Source: Eubacteriales bacterium
GTDB lineage: Bacteria; Bacillota; Clostridia; Lachnospirales; Lachnospiraceae
DNA: 57,326 nt
Assembly (NCBI GenBank): GCA_030533385.1
Contig: JAUNJG010000008.1
Coordinates: forward strand, 1-57,326
Direction: 5' to 3'
In this document: piece after piece, positions 1 through 9,679 of the stretch
Position numbering within the stretch: the first letter of the stretch is position 1
Layout: the number at the start of each line of letters is the position of its first letter
Notes under the pieces: model-generated
Database searches by the model: none
Told to the model about the DNA's origin: nothing
Seen by the model: the letters and a program-made list of their open reading frames with translations, nothing else
Position numbers and translations under genes: made by a program

Positions 1-3000
1 TGGTCTCCGTTGCCGGCGTGGTGATCGTTCCTTCATCCCATTTATGGCCTGTGGCTGGGATTGACTCGCATCCGCTTAGAATTGCTCCACATACAGAACA
101 TTTTGTTCCCGCCGTCCTGCCTTTCTCAGTACAGGTTGGCTCTACTTTTGGCACCTCTACTTCTGTATGGCCTGTGGCCGGGATCGGCTCGCATCCGCTT
201 AGGATTTCTCCGCATACAGAACATTTTGTTCCCGCCGTCCTGCCTTCCTCAGTACAGGTTGGCTCTACTTTTGGCACCTCTACTTCTGTATGGCCTGTGG
301 CCGGGATCGGCTCGCATCCGCTTAGGATTTCTCCGCATACAGAACATTTTGTTCCCGCCGTCCTGCCTTCCTCAGTACAGGTTGGCTCTACCTTTGGCAC
401 GTCTACTTCTGTATGGATATGACCCGGTTCCAGTTTCGGAATACTCTCCGTCCTGGTCTCTCCGCATACGGTACAGGTGTAGGTTTTCACTCCTTCACTG
501 GTCTCCGTTGCCGGTGTGGTGATCGTTCCTTCATCCCATTTATGGCCTGTGGCCGGGATTGGCTTACATCCGCTTAGGATTTCTCCACATACAGAGCATT
601 TTGTTCCCGCCGTCCTGCCTTCCTCAGTACAGGTTGGCTCTACCTTTGGCACGTCTACTTCTGTATGGATATGACCCGGTTCCAGTTTCGGAATACTCTC
701 CGTCCTGGTCTCTCCGCATACGGTACAGGTGTAGGTTTTCACTCCTTCACTGGTCTCCGTTGCCGGTGTGGTGATCGTTCCTTCATCCCATTTATGGCCT
801 GTGGCCGGGATTGGCTTACATCCGCTTAGGATTTCTCCACATACAGAGCATTTTGTTCCCGCCGTCCTGCCTTCCTCAGTACAGGTTGGCTCTACCTTTG
901 GCACGTCTACTTCTGTATGGATATGACCCGGTTCCAGTTTCGGAATACTCTCCGTCCTGGTCTCTCCGCATACGGTACAGGTGTAGGTTTTCACTCCTTC
1001 ACTGGTCTCCGTTGCCGGTGTGGTGATCGTTCCTTCATCCCATTTATGGCCTGTGGCCGGGATTGGCTTACATCCGCTTAGGATTTCTCCACATACAGAG
1101 CATTTTGTTCCCGCCGTCCTGCCTTCTTCAGTACAGGTTGGCTCTATCCTTGGCACGCTCACTTCTGTATGGATATGATCCGGCTTGATATCAAGAATAA
1201 AACTATAAAACTCTGTTCTGTTTCCATCACTCACTTCACAGCGGTAATATGTTTTTTCTGTTATGACTTCTGTGGTAATGCTGTCTCTACCCACTCCTAA
1301 TGAATCATAGCCATATTCCTCCGGATTGTACTTATACCATTTATAGCTGATTCCATCCGGATTGAAGCTGCTTGACACTTCCACCTTCAGCTCATAGGCT
1401 TTGTCTTTTTCACAGAGATACTCATCCCTCGAGCTATATTTTTCTACACCGATATAGCCCTGTACGGTCAGCGTCTCTCCAAAGCCAAGAGTAAAATAAT
1501 AGGTTTCAGTCCTGTTCTCATCACTCACTTCACAGCGGTATTCTGTCTTTCCTTTTATGGCTTCTGTAGTAATGCTGTCTCTGAACACTCCTAATGAATT
1601 ATACTCATATTTATTTGGATTGTACTTATACCATTTATAGCTGATTTCATCCGATGCATAGCTGCTTGACGCCTCCACCTTCAGCTCATAGGTTTCGTCT
1701 TTTTCACAAAGATATTCATCCCCTGAACTATATTTCTCTACACCGATATAGCCCTGTACGGTCAGTGTTTCTCCAAAGTCAAGAGTATAATAATAGGTTT
1801 CAGTCCTGTTTCCATCACTCACAATACAACGGTACTGTGCCTTTTCTTTTATACCTTCAATGGTGATGCTGTCCCCGCTCTCTCCCAAATCCTTATACTC
1901 TTTATACCATTGATAAGTGATTCCGTCTGGAGCATAGCTGCTTGACGCTTCCATCTTCAATTCGTAGGCTTGGCCTTCTTTACAACTATACTTATTCCTT
2001 CCATCATATTTTTCCTTGTTGATATATTGCTGTACACTCAGTGTTTCCCCAAAGCCAAGGGTAAAATGACAGATTTCAGTCCTGTTCCTATCACTCACTT
2101 CACAGCGGTATTCTGTCTTTCCTGTTATGGCCTCTGTAGTGATACTGTCTCCACTTTCCTTCAATGGAACGTACTCATATTCCTTCGGATTGTACTTGTA
2201 CCATTGATAAGTGATTCCATCCGATGCATAGCTGCTTGACGCCTCCACTTTCAGCTCATAGGTTTTGTCTTTTTCACAGAGATACTCATCCTCTCCGTCA
2301 TATTTTTCTACACCGATATAGCTCTGTACAGTCAGCGTTTCCCCAAAGCCAAGTTTAAAGTCATAAGAATTGGTTCTATATCCATCACTCACTTCACAGC
2401 GGTACTCTGTCTTTCCTGCTATGGCTTCTGTGGTGATGCTCTTTCCATCTCCTTTCAATGGAACGTACTCATATTCCTCAGAGTTATACTTGTACCATTT
2501 GTAGGTAATTCCTTCCGATGCATAGCTGCTTGATGCGTCTACCTTCAGCTCGTAGTTCTTGCCTTCTTCACAGAGATACTCATCCTTTCCGTCATATTTT
2601 TCCTTATTGATATATTGCTGTACACTCAGTGTTTCCCCGAAGCCAAGGGTAAAATAGCAGTTTTCAGTTCTGTTTCCATCACTCACTTCACATCGGTACT
2701 CTGCCTTTCCTGTTATAGCTTCTGTGGTGATGCTGTCTCCCTCTATTCTCAATGGAACGTACCCATATCCCTTAGAGCTATTCTTGTACCATTTGTAGGT
2801 AATTTCATCCGATGCATAGCTGCTTGATGCCTCCACCTTCAATTCATAGGTTTTACCCACTTCACAATTATACTCGTCCCTCCATGAATACTCGTATGTG
2901 TTTCCATCGATATATTGCTGTACGGTCAATGTTTTCCCGAAGCCAAGTTTAAAATAGCAAACTTCAGTCCTATTTCCATCACTCACTTCACAGCGGTATT

Positions 3001-5635
3001 CTACCCTTTCTTTTATGGCTTCTGTGGTGATGCTGCCTCCCTTTTCTTCCAATGGAACGTACTCATACTCCTTCGGATTGTACTTGCACCATTTGTAGGT
3101 GATATCTTCCGAAGCATAACTGCTTGACGCCTTTACCTTCAGCTCATAGTTCTTGCCTTCTTCACAGAGATACTCATCCTTTCCGTCATATTTTTCCTTG
3201 TTGACATATTGCCGTACGGTCAGCGTTTCTCCGAAGCCAAGTTTAAAATAGCAGATTTCAGTCCTGTTTCCGTCACTCACTTCACAGCGGTATTCTACCC
3301 TTTCTTTTATAGCTTCTGTGGTGATGCTGTCTCTGTCTCCCTCCAATCTCTCATAGTCTTTATACCATTGATAGGTAAGCCCTTCTTGATTGAAGCTGCT
3401 TGACGCCTCCACCTTCAATTCACAGGCTTTGTCCTTTTCACAGATATATTCGTCCTCTGAATATTTATAGGTTTTTCCATCAATATATTGCTGCACTGTC
3501 AGCGATTCTCCGAAGCCAAGTTTAAAACTATAAGAGTAAGTCCTATATCCATCACTCACTTCACAGCGGTATTCTTCCTTTCCTTTTATGGCTTCTGTGG
3601 TGATGCTGCCTCCCTCTTCTTTCAATGAAACATATTCATCTTCCTTGGAGTCATACTTGTACCATTGGTGAGTGATGCCATCTGAATCATAGCTGCTTGA
3701 CGCCTCCACCTTCAATTCGTAGGTTTTATCCTTTTCGCAGACATACTCATTATATAAATATCTATAAAATTCTCCGTTGATGTATTGGTCTACCGTCAGC
3801 GTATCCCCAAAGCCCAGATTAAATTTATAAGTGTTAGTCTTATATCCATCACTCACTTCACAGCGGTATTCCACCTTCTCTGTTATAGCTTCTGTGGTGA
3901 TGCTGTTTCCGCCTTCCTCCAACTTCTCATAGCCTTTATACCATTGATAGGTAAGCCCTTCTTGATTGAAGCTGCTTGACGCCTCCACCTTCAATTCGTA
4001 GGTTTTGTCTTTTTCACAGAGATACTCATTATATGAATACCTATAAGATTCTCCATTGATATATTGGCCTACCGTCAAAGTTTCCCCAAAGCCCAGATTA
4101 AAATCATAGGATTTGGTCACATTTCCATCACTCACTTCACAGATGTACTCCGTCTTTCTTGTTATGGCTTCTGTGGTGATACTGTTTCCGCCTTCCTCTA
4201 ATGAAATGTAATCACTTTGTTCCGGATCCCATTTACGCCATTGATAAGTAATATCTTGATTAAAGCTGCTTGACGCCTCTACCTTCAATTCATAGGTTTT
4301 ATTCTTTTCACAGACATACTCATCATATGAATACTCATAAGCTTCTCCATTGATGTATTGGCCTACCGTCAGCGTATCCCCAAAGCCCAGATTAAAATAA
4401 TAGGATTTGGTCACATTTCCATCACTCACTTCACAACGATATTCTGCCTTCTCTACCATTTTTTCAATGGTAATGCTGTTTCCGCTTCCCTCTATCTCCT
4501 CATAGTCTTTGTACCATCGATAGGTGATTTCCTGATTGAATCTGCTTGACGCCTCCACCTTCAATTCGTAGGTTTTGTCCTTTTCACAGATATACTCATC
4601 ATATGAATACTCATAAGCTTCTCCATTGATGTATTGGCCTACCGTCAGCGTATCCCCAAAGCCCAGATTAAAATAATAGGATTTGGTCACATTTCCATCA
4701 CTTACTTCACAGCGATATTTTGCCTTCTCTGCCATCTTTTCAATGGTAAAGCTATTTCCGCTTCCCTCTATCTCCCCATAATTTTTATACCATTGATAGG
4801 TAAGCCCCTCTTGATTGAAACTGCTTGACGCCTCTACCTTCAATTCGTAGGTTTTATCCTTTTCACAGGCATACTCATCCCATGATGAATACTCATAAGC
4901 TTCCCCATTGATATATTGGTCTACGGTCAACGTATCCCCAAAGCCCAGATTAAAATAATAGGATTTGGATACATTTCCATCACTCACTTCACAGCGATAT
5001 TCTGCCTCCTCTGCCATTTTTTCAATGGTAATGCTGTTTCCGCTTTCCTGCTGTATTTCCTCATAGTCTTTGTACCATTGATAGGTGATTTCTTGACTGA
5101 AACTGCTTGACGCCTCTACCTTCAATTCGTAGGTTTTATCCTTTTCACAGGCATACTCATCCCATGATGAATACTCATAAGCTTCCCCATTGATGTATTG
5201 GTCTACCGTCAGCGTATCCCCAAAGCCCAGATTAAAATCATAAGAATAACTCTCATTTCCGTCACTCACTTCACAACGATATTCTGCCTTCTCTGCCATC
5301 TTTTCAATGGTAAAGCTATTTCCGTCCTCCTCCAATGAAATGTACTCATATTGCTCCGGATCCCATTTATACCATTGATAGATGATTCCATCCGGATCGT
5401 AGCTGCTCGACGCCTCCACCTTCAATTCGTAGGTTTTGTCCTTTTCACAGACATACTCATCATATGAATACTCATAAGCTTCATCATTGATATATCCCTG
5501 CATCGTCAAAGACTCCCCCTCGAAGGCGTATGCCGCAGCTTCCGCCCACTCAGGCAGACATAAAACCAGTCCCCCGACGAAAAATAGAGCTATAAACAGC
5601 CATAGTTTTCTTGTCAGCCATTTCTTTTGTTTCAT
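1..5635 (-). CDS. Large secreted Ig-like repeat surface protein (3' end beyond left edge)
   Basis: The minus-strand frame opens at ATG 5635 (GGAGGAG six bases upstream) and stays open to base 1, so at least 1878 codons are present and the C-terminus is missing. A signal peptide comes first (MKQKKWLTRKLW, then a hydrophobic run ending near an Ala-Glu-Ala site, about residues 1-33). Fifteen tandem Ig-like repeats of roughly 92-100 residues follow to about residue 1480. Each contains YELKVEASSS, a YQWYK strand and YRCEVSDGN, and ends near LGFGETLTV. The remainder (bases 1-1180) consists of cysteine-paired modules such as TKCSVCGEIL and YTCTVCGETR separated by PATGHKW. Such modules are common in Clostridia surface proteins. 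Adhesion or cell-surface display is inferred; no enzyme domain is visible. A close paralogue lies just upstream at 6040-9222. Confidence 0.9.
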   Translation of the reverse strand, partial: MKQKKWLTRKLWLFIALFFVGGLVLCLPEWAEAAAYAFEGESLTMQGYINDEAYEYSYDEYVCEKDKTYELKVEASSSYDPDGIIYQWYKWDPEQYEYISLEEDGNSFTIEKMAEKAEYRCEVSDGNESYSYDFNLGFGDTLTVDQYINGEAYEYSSWDEYACEKDKTYELKVEASSSFSQEITYQWYKDYEEIQQESGNSITIEKMAEEAEYRCEVSDGNVSKSYYFNLGFGDTLTVDQYINGEAYEYSSWDEYACEKDKTYELKVEASSSFNQEGLTYQWYKNYGEIEGSGNSFTIEKMAEKAKYRCEVSDGNVTKSYYFNLGFGDTLTVGQYINGEAYEYSYDEYICEKDKTYELKVEASSRFNQEITYRWYKDYEEIEGSGNSITIEKMVEKAEYRCEVSDGNVTKSYYFNLGFGDTLTVGQYINGEAYEYSYDEYVCEKNKTYELKVEASSSFNQDITYQWRKWDPEQSDYISLEEGGNSITTEAITRKTEYICEVSDGNVTKSYDFNLGFGETLTVGQYINGESYRYSYNEYLCEKDKTYELKVEASSSFNQEGLTYQWYKGYEKLEEGGNSITTEAITEKVEYRCEVSDGYKTNTYKFNLGFGDTLTVDQYINGEFYRYLYNEYVCEKDKTYELKVEASSSYDSDGITHQWYKYDSKEDEYVSLKEEGGSITTEAIKGKEEYRCEVSDGYRTYSYSFKLGFGESLTVQQYIDGKTYKYSEDEYICEKDKACELKVEASSSFNQEGLTYQWYKDYERLEGDRDSITTEAIKERVEYRCEVSDGNRTEICYFKLGFGETLTVRQYVNKEKYDGKDEYLCEEGKNYELKVKASSSYASEDITYKWCKYNPKEYEYVPLEEKGGSITTEAIKERVEYRCEVSDGNRTEVCYFKLGFGKTLTVQQYIDGNTYEYSWRDEYNCEVGKTYELKVEASSSYASDEITYKWYKNSSKGYGYVPLRIEGDSITTEAITGKAEYRCEVSDGNRTENCYFTLGFGETLSVQQYINKEKYDGKDEYLCEEGKNYELKVDASSSYASEGITYKWYKYNSEEYEYVPLKGDGKSITTEAIAGKTEYRCEVSDGYRTNSYDFKLGFGETLTVQSYIGVEKYDGEDEYLCEKDKTYELKVEASSSYASDGITYQWYKYNPKEYEYVPLKESGDSITTEAITGKTEYRCEVSDRNRTEICHFTLGFGETLSVQQYINKEKYDGRNKYSCKEGQAYELKMEASSSYAPDGITYQWYKEYKDLGESGDSITIEGIKEKAQYRCIVSDGNRTETYYYTLDFGETLTVQGYIGVEKYSSGDEYLCEKDETYELKVEASSSYASDEISYKWYKYNPNKYEYNSLGVFRDSITTEAIKGKTEYRCEVSDENRTETYYFTLGFGETLTVQGYIGVEKYSSRDEYLCEKDKAYELKVEVSSSFNPDGISYKWYKYNPEEYGYDSLGVGRDSITTEVITEKTYYRCEVSDGNRTEFYSFILDIKPDHIHTEVSVPRIEPTCTEEGRTAGTKCSVCGEILSGCKPIPATGHKWDEGTITTPATETSEGVKTYTCTVCGETRTESIPKLEPGHIHTEVDVPKVEPTCTEEGRTAGTKCSVCGEILSGCKPIPATGHKWDEGTITTPATETSEGVKTYTCTVCGETRTESIPKLEPGHIHTEVDVPKVEPTCTEEGRTAGTKCSVCGEILSGCKPIPATGHKWDEGTITTPATETSEGVKTYTCTVCGETRTESIPKLEPGHIHTEVDVPKVEPTCTEEGRTAGTKCSVCGEILSGCEPIPATGHTEVEVPKVEPTCTEEGRTAGTKCSVCGEILSGCEPIPATGHTEVEVPKVEPTCTEKGRTAGTKCSVCGAILSGCESIPATGHKWDEGTITTPATET
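165..410 (-). repeat. Two 123-bp tandem repeats (half-type CxxC module)
   Basis: The motif gtatggcctgtgg occurs at 165 and 288, with a variant junction at 411, giving a 123-bp (41-codon) period. Each unit carries one CSVCGEIL module and the GHTEVEV linker, without the HKWDEGT part found in the 252-bp units. The array continues towards base 1 with a slightly diverged copy, so its full length cannot be seen. Confidence 0.88.
411..1166 (-). repeat. Three 252-bp near-identical tandem repeats
   Basis: The period is exact: the motif gtatggatatga starts at 411, 663, 915 and 1167. Units 1 and 2 look identical by eye, and unit 3 diverges only in its last 40 bases. Each unit encodes 84 residues holding two CxxC modules and the PATGHKWDEGT linker. 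The near identity implies recent expansion, so copy number is likely to vary between strains or be misassembled. Confidence 0.92.
1190..5560 (-). repeat. Fifteen tandem Ig-like domain repeats (about 276-300 bp each)
   Basis: The plus-strand signature agctgcttgacgcctccacc, or a close variant, recurs near 1371, 1661, 1935, 2229, 2525, 2818, 3118, 3400, 3691, 3967, 4262, 4540, 4825, 5105 and 5401. That is a period of 276-300 bp. The copies encode the ASSS strand of each Ig-like domain. Neighbouring copies are more alike than distant ones: the Asn-Gln type inserts cluster at 3.1-5.1 kb and the Ala-Ser-Asp type at 1.6-3.1 kb. This suggests local duplication and gene conversion. Confidence 0.9.
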
Positions 5636-5992
5636 AAGCTTCTCCTCCTTTTCATTGTGTTTCCCTGGCCTCCTTTTTATAAAATTGTCGGCTGCCAGAA
5701 TACATATTTTTCACCCCGAAAACGCATCTTAATAATGCATATATATCCATTAATATATCATCTTTTTTTTAAAAATCATTATATTTTATTGCTTTCTTTG
5801 TGTATTTTTTTTTAAATTTTTTCTATGTGTAATTAATAATATTATCTCTAATATCAGAGCGTATAAGCATACTTTACAATGATAAATAATTGAAAAATAT
5901 TCTTAACAAAAACAAGCTATAAAAAGGAGCATCAGCACTTTTTGAAAAAGTTGAATGACGATTTTTTCGTTTTTTCAATCACCATTGCAAAA
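5636..5992 (-). promoter_or_regulatory. AT-rich upstream region of the Ig-repeat gene, with a motif shared with its paralogue
   Basis: This 357-base gene-free stretch is very AT-rich. It contains tatatccattaatatatca at 5742-5760. A 17-of-19 match, tatatcaattagtatatca, lies at 9440-9458 upstream of the paralogous gene. On the minus strand TATATTAAT or GATATAT here could serve as a -10, but I see no convincing -35. No other gene or RNA is recognised. A promoter or operator role is inferred only from the shared motif. Confidence 0.45.
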
Positions 5993-6018
5993 CGACCCGG
6001 AGTAAACACTCCGGGTCG
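5993..6018 (-). terminator. Intrinsic terminator of the interrupted surface-protein gene
   Basis: The arms CGACCCGGAGT and ACTCCGGGTCG pair perfectly over 11 bp around a four-base loop. On the minus strand they are followed by TTTT. The hairpin lies 22 bases past the stop at 6040. Confidence 0.85.
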
Positions 6019-6039
6019 CTCGTCCTTGCAATCAATTCT

Positions 6040-9000
6040 TTATTTTACTCTCACTTTTTTGCCTAATCCTTTTGCTCTCAGAATCTTCTGATATGCTTTC
6101 ACTTTTCCTTTCGGAACCTTCACCACTGCTTTCGGAGAAATATTCTTGAATGCGTTCTTGCCAATCGCTTTTGCTTTCAGCTTTTTACTCTTAATCACAA
6201 CTCGTTTCAGGTTCTTACACTTCAGAAATGCATTCTTGCCAATCTTAGTGATTTTGGCCGGGATGACAACCTTTTTCAACTTCTTATTGTTCCTGAATGC
6301 ATTGGCTGCTATGGAAGTCACCGCATATTTTTTGCCGTCAATTGTCACAGATGCCGGTACCACTACTGCGGCCTTTGCCGCTTTCGCTTTCACATATTCC
6401 ACAGTACTGCTGCCAGTCACCTCATAGATGTCACTGCTCTTTTGGTCTTCGACGACAGAACCTGTCGTCGGTGCGGCAGGAGCTGCCGGCGTCGTTGGAG
6501 CTACCGGGGCGACAGGGACTGTCGGAGCTGTCGAATCGGCAGGCTTTTTATCCTGTGTGACAGGAAGCTTCGGAATACTCTCCGTCCTGGTCTCTCCGCA
6601 TACGGTACAGGTATAGGTTTTTACTCCTTCACTGGTCTCCGTTGCCGGCGTGGTGATCGTTCCTTCATCCCATTTATGGCCTGTGGCCGGGATTGACTCT
6701 CTTTCTTCATATCCGCATTTTTCACATATGCGAACAATCTCACCATCTTCCGTACAGGTTGGAGCCTTCTTATTTTCCTGCCATTTATGATGGCATACGG
6801 TAATTTGACCTACAGCGCCTACTTCTGTATCGTCCTTCTCCGCATAGACTTCAAACCAGAGCGTTCCAAACTGATCATCTTCCAGTTTAGCCAGCTCAAT
6901 CTCCTTATCATTAATCACCTTCTCGATCAGATCAAACTCTACATCTGTCCAATGTCCATTCCAATCAGCAGTAAAGGTATAACCTTCCATCTCTTCCGTC
7001 TGGTGAACACCTTTTTCGTCTATAAAGTAACGGATAACCTTCGGATTTAAGTCATCGACATTTACCTTAGTTCCCGGCTCTTTATACACCCCATCACATT
7101 CCAGAGTATAATAAGTATCTCTAATATAAAGGTCAAAGAAACAGCTCTGTACTTCCTCTTCACCAAGAAACGCCGTTACGGTGATGCCCACATTTCTTCC
7201 GTCGGTTTCAGGATTTGCCGTTACGGTAATCTCTTCTCCTTCTGTACCACTGAGCGCAATGGCATCCTCTCCATAATCTATACTCCATTTATAGGTCACT
7301 CCACTGACATCACCCTGGAAATGTTCGTTTTCCTCGTCATAGCACTGGCGATCTATCACGGCTGTCAGCTTCATGGAAGCTTCCGAAAGCATTTCATGGG
7401 TATTGGTGTCTGGTTCGATATCCAGGTACCAGACATCATTATTAACCCACACATTGATGTCTTTTGTATCCGTCTCACCATCTTTTCCATATAGCTCATA
7501 CTCTGCCTCTATGATCGCATGACCATACGTCAGGGCATGGATATTCCAGCCATTTTCATCTTCATCATTTATTTCTACCACCGGTTCTCCTGATGGTTCG
7601 TCCGCATTCGGCGTGATAAGCGTCAGCTTTGTAATCTGAACTTCATCATCCATTCCATATGGATTCTCACCATTGTTTACATGATATCCAATAGTTTTAC
7701 TTACCCACTTATCCCACTTAGGGAGCATATAAATGTCTGACGAAATATCGTATTCTTCCCACGGTTCACATACTTCCAGCCAGATTTCATCCGACTCACA
7801 TATTACTTCATCACCTACGAGCACCTTAGCAGAAACACGAATACTCTGTCCAACCTCTAATGGAGCTTCCCCATCTAACAGACCGGTTCCATCAATGATG
7901 ATGCCGTTTCCATCCTCGGAGACAAATGCACGACCTTCCTCAATTAAATTATGAATAGGGTCATTGTTTTCTTCTTCACCATCCACTGTCACATACCAAT
8001 TCACATCACATGTTTTATCATTGATATTTTCTGTATTGAATGGAATCGTAACTTCAGGCTCATCTGTGTAAATATAGTCTCTGCCTCCTATCTTATCCCA
8101 GTCTATCCATATAGAATAATCAAGATCTTCTAACCAGTAATAACAACTTGCCACATCTTCCCACTCTTCATTTTCTCCATTCCACATTTCTGCGTACAAG
8201 AAAAGATCCGTACCCCAGTCTCCTTTTCGGGTTATGGTAAACGGAGGTGCTCCGATTGAATCATCTTCTGTCAAAGGCTTACTATCTCCATCCACAATAT
8301 CCACTGCATCCGTATCCCATTTCCAGCGGTACCGGATATCTTCTGTTACTGTCTCTGGCTCTTTCCCCAATTGATATAATTCAAGGGACGGTTCGATTGT
8401 ATCAGATGCTCCAATCTCCATGCCTGAATTAATTTCCTTTGCATTGATTTTGTAATATTCATTTGCGATAGTGACAGGATAATCAAACGTAGCAACAACT
8501 TTACCGTCAATCAGAATATCCAGCTGAACGATCTCCTGGGCATAGCCTGCCTCCGCCGATTCCCCCGTTAAAGATTTCGCCGCTACGGTTATCTCATTTT
8601 CCCTTTCGCCTTTGGAGATAGTAATAAAGTTATTACCGTTATCATCTGCAATCTTCCAGTCATATTCTATGCTGGCTATATCCCCTTGGTATTCTTCCCC
8701 CTCGTCAACATCGTAACAGTTTCGGATAACATCCGCTGTGAGTGACAAAGATGCCTCCGGCAAAAGAAAATCGGAACCGGTGTCCGAGATAACATTCACG
8801 TCCCATGTTTCACTCACTACAAATACACGGATTTCCCGGCTTCCGTTCCTTTCCCTTTCTCCATCCCGAATGACATATTCCACCGTCAAAGTGGCATCTC
8901 AAAAACTGTCACCAGCTTTTATGCACCAGCCATCCTCGTCTTCCCAGGCATCGACCATCACGATATCTTCTCGATTTGAGGAAATATCCTTGATTTCAAC

Positions 9001-9222
9001 GTCATCAACTTCATAATTTTCTTGCAAATTATAGCCATCGATATGCCTGTTACAATCATACTGATGGCCCGGAAGAAGCCTCAGTTCTTCACACAAATCC
9101 ACATCATAGCCATCTGTTTCTGCTGCCTTTGCTTGCTCAGGCAGACATAGCGTCAAACCTCCCAGAAAGAACAGAGCTATCACCATCCATAGTTTTCTTG
9201 CCAGCCATTGCTTTTGTTTCAT
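6040..9222 (-). pseudogene. Secreted surface protein with C-terminal LRR_5 domain, interrupted by one in-frame TGA
   Basis: The gene starts at ATG 9222 with a signal peptide (MKQKQWLARKLW...) nearly identical in plan to the neighbouring Ig-repeat protein. The frame is broken only by TGA at 8899-8901: 107 codons, TGA, then 952 codons in the same frame to 6040. The text around it reads KAGDSF-stop-DATLTVEYV. The bacterial Ig-like pattern would fit a Gly there, so GGA to TGA is the likely single change. The downstream part has several Ig-like segments, then CxxC/GHKWDEGT modules, then a Pro/Ala/Thr linker. It ends in a BspA-like LRR_5 and Lys-rich tail (IGKNAF..., GLGKKVRVK), a typical Lachnospiraceae surface-protein terminus. 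Bases 6569-6695 match 435-561 of the neighbour at about 124 of 127 positions. A TTG at 8889 could restart translation but would give no signal peptide. A sequencing error is possible. Confidence 0.85.
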
Positions 9223-9318
9223 ACCCTTACCCCCTTTTACATGACATTTCTCCCATCGGCCTTTTTAACTACCGTCGGACTGTACATTTTGTGGTTCTCT
9301 GATTGCGTCATTTTACCA

Positions 9319-9438
9319 TCAGGCAGACGGGCAATACCCACATACGGTTGAAAGGCGAGATGTACGGCGAATACCGTTGGCACCATTACGGGACTCCCTG
9401 CACACTCAAATACACTTTCGGATATTCTCCATCTGTCT
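9319..9438. repeat. Imperfect palindromic element, copy 1
   Basis: This stretch begins AGGCAGACGG and ends GGATATTCTCCATCTGTCT, so its ends can pair over about nine of ten positions. A second copy with the same end sequences is at 55651-55709. It lies in the gene-free interval 9223-9477 upstream of the interrupted surface gene, beside the shared AT-rich motif at 9440-9458. The rest of that interval shows no gene. Confidence 0.5.
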
Positions 9439-9523
9439 ATATATCAATTAGTATATCATTGATTGATGTGACATCCTCCCTCGCCTAAAGAGGCGGGGGC
9501 TTCCTCTTGCATAAAGCAAACAG

Positions 9524-9655
9524 TCAGTTCTCGCTCAAGTATTCATTGGCTATCTGTCTTGATTGCTTATGTAAAAAATCTTTTCTTTGATCAGCAACCT
9601 TCTCATGAAGTTTAGCAACTTTGATACGCCGTCTACACAGTTTGTTGTATAACTT
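9524..9655 (-). pseudogene. TnpB remnant (internal fragment, about 43 codons)
   Basis: The minus-strand frame 9655-9524 reads KLYNKLCRRRIKVAKLHEKV, then ADQRKDFLHK and IANEY, and ends in TGA. This matches the conserved TnpB segment before the first catalytic Asp (R.K.A.LHEK.A.QR.DFLHK). The normal protein is about 370 residues. The N-terminal half, the RuvC-like acidic residues and the zinc finger are missing, and the frame is closed by TAG just upstream. The right-end hairpin follows within 45 bases, so an internal deletion removed nearly all of tnpB. Confidence 0.7.
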
Positions 9656-9679
9656 CTATGATTTATTAATACGCCTTGT

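Noticed and set aside
411..1166. Regular repeats that could be taken for a CRISPR array
   Set aside because: Units are 252 bp with no unique spacers, are fully coding, and no cas genes are present.
18..5110. Series of plus-strand frames of 60-150 codons
   Set aside because: They are repeats of one another because they lie antisense to the tandem repeats of the minus-strand surface-protein gene. They have no ribosome sites.
8890..8910. Programmed UGA readthrough or selenocysteine at 8899-8901
   Set aside because: No selenocysteine-type hairpin follows and neighbouring homologous modules have no Cys/Sec there. A point nonsense mutation is simpler.
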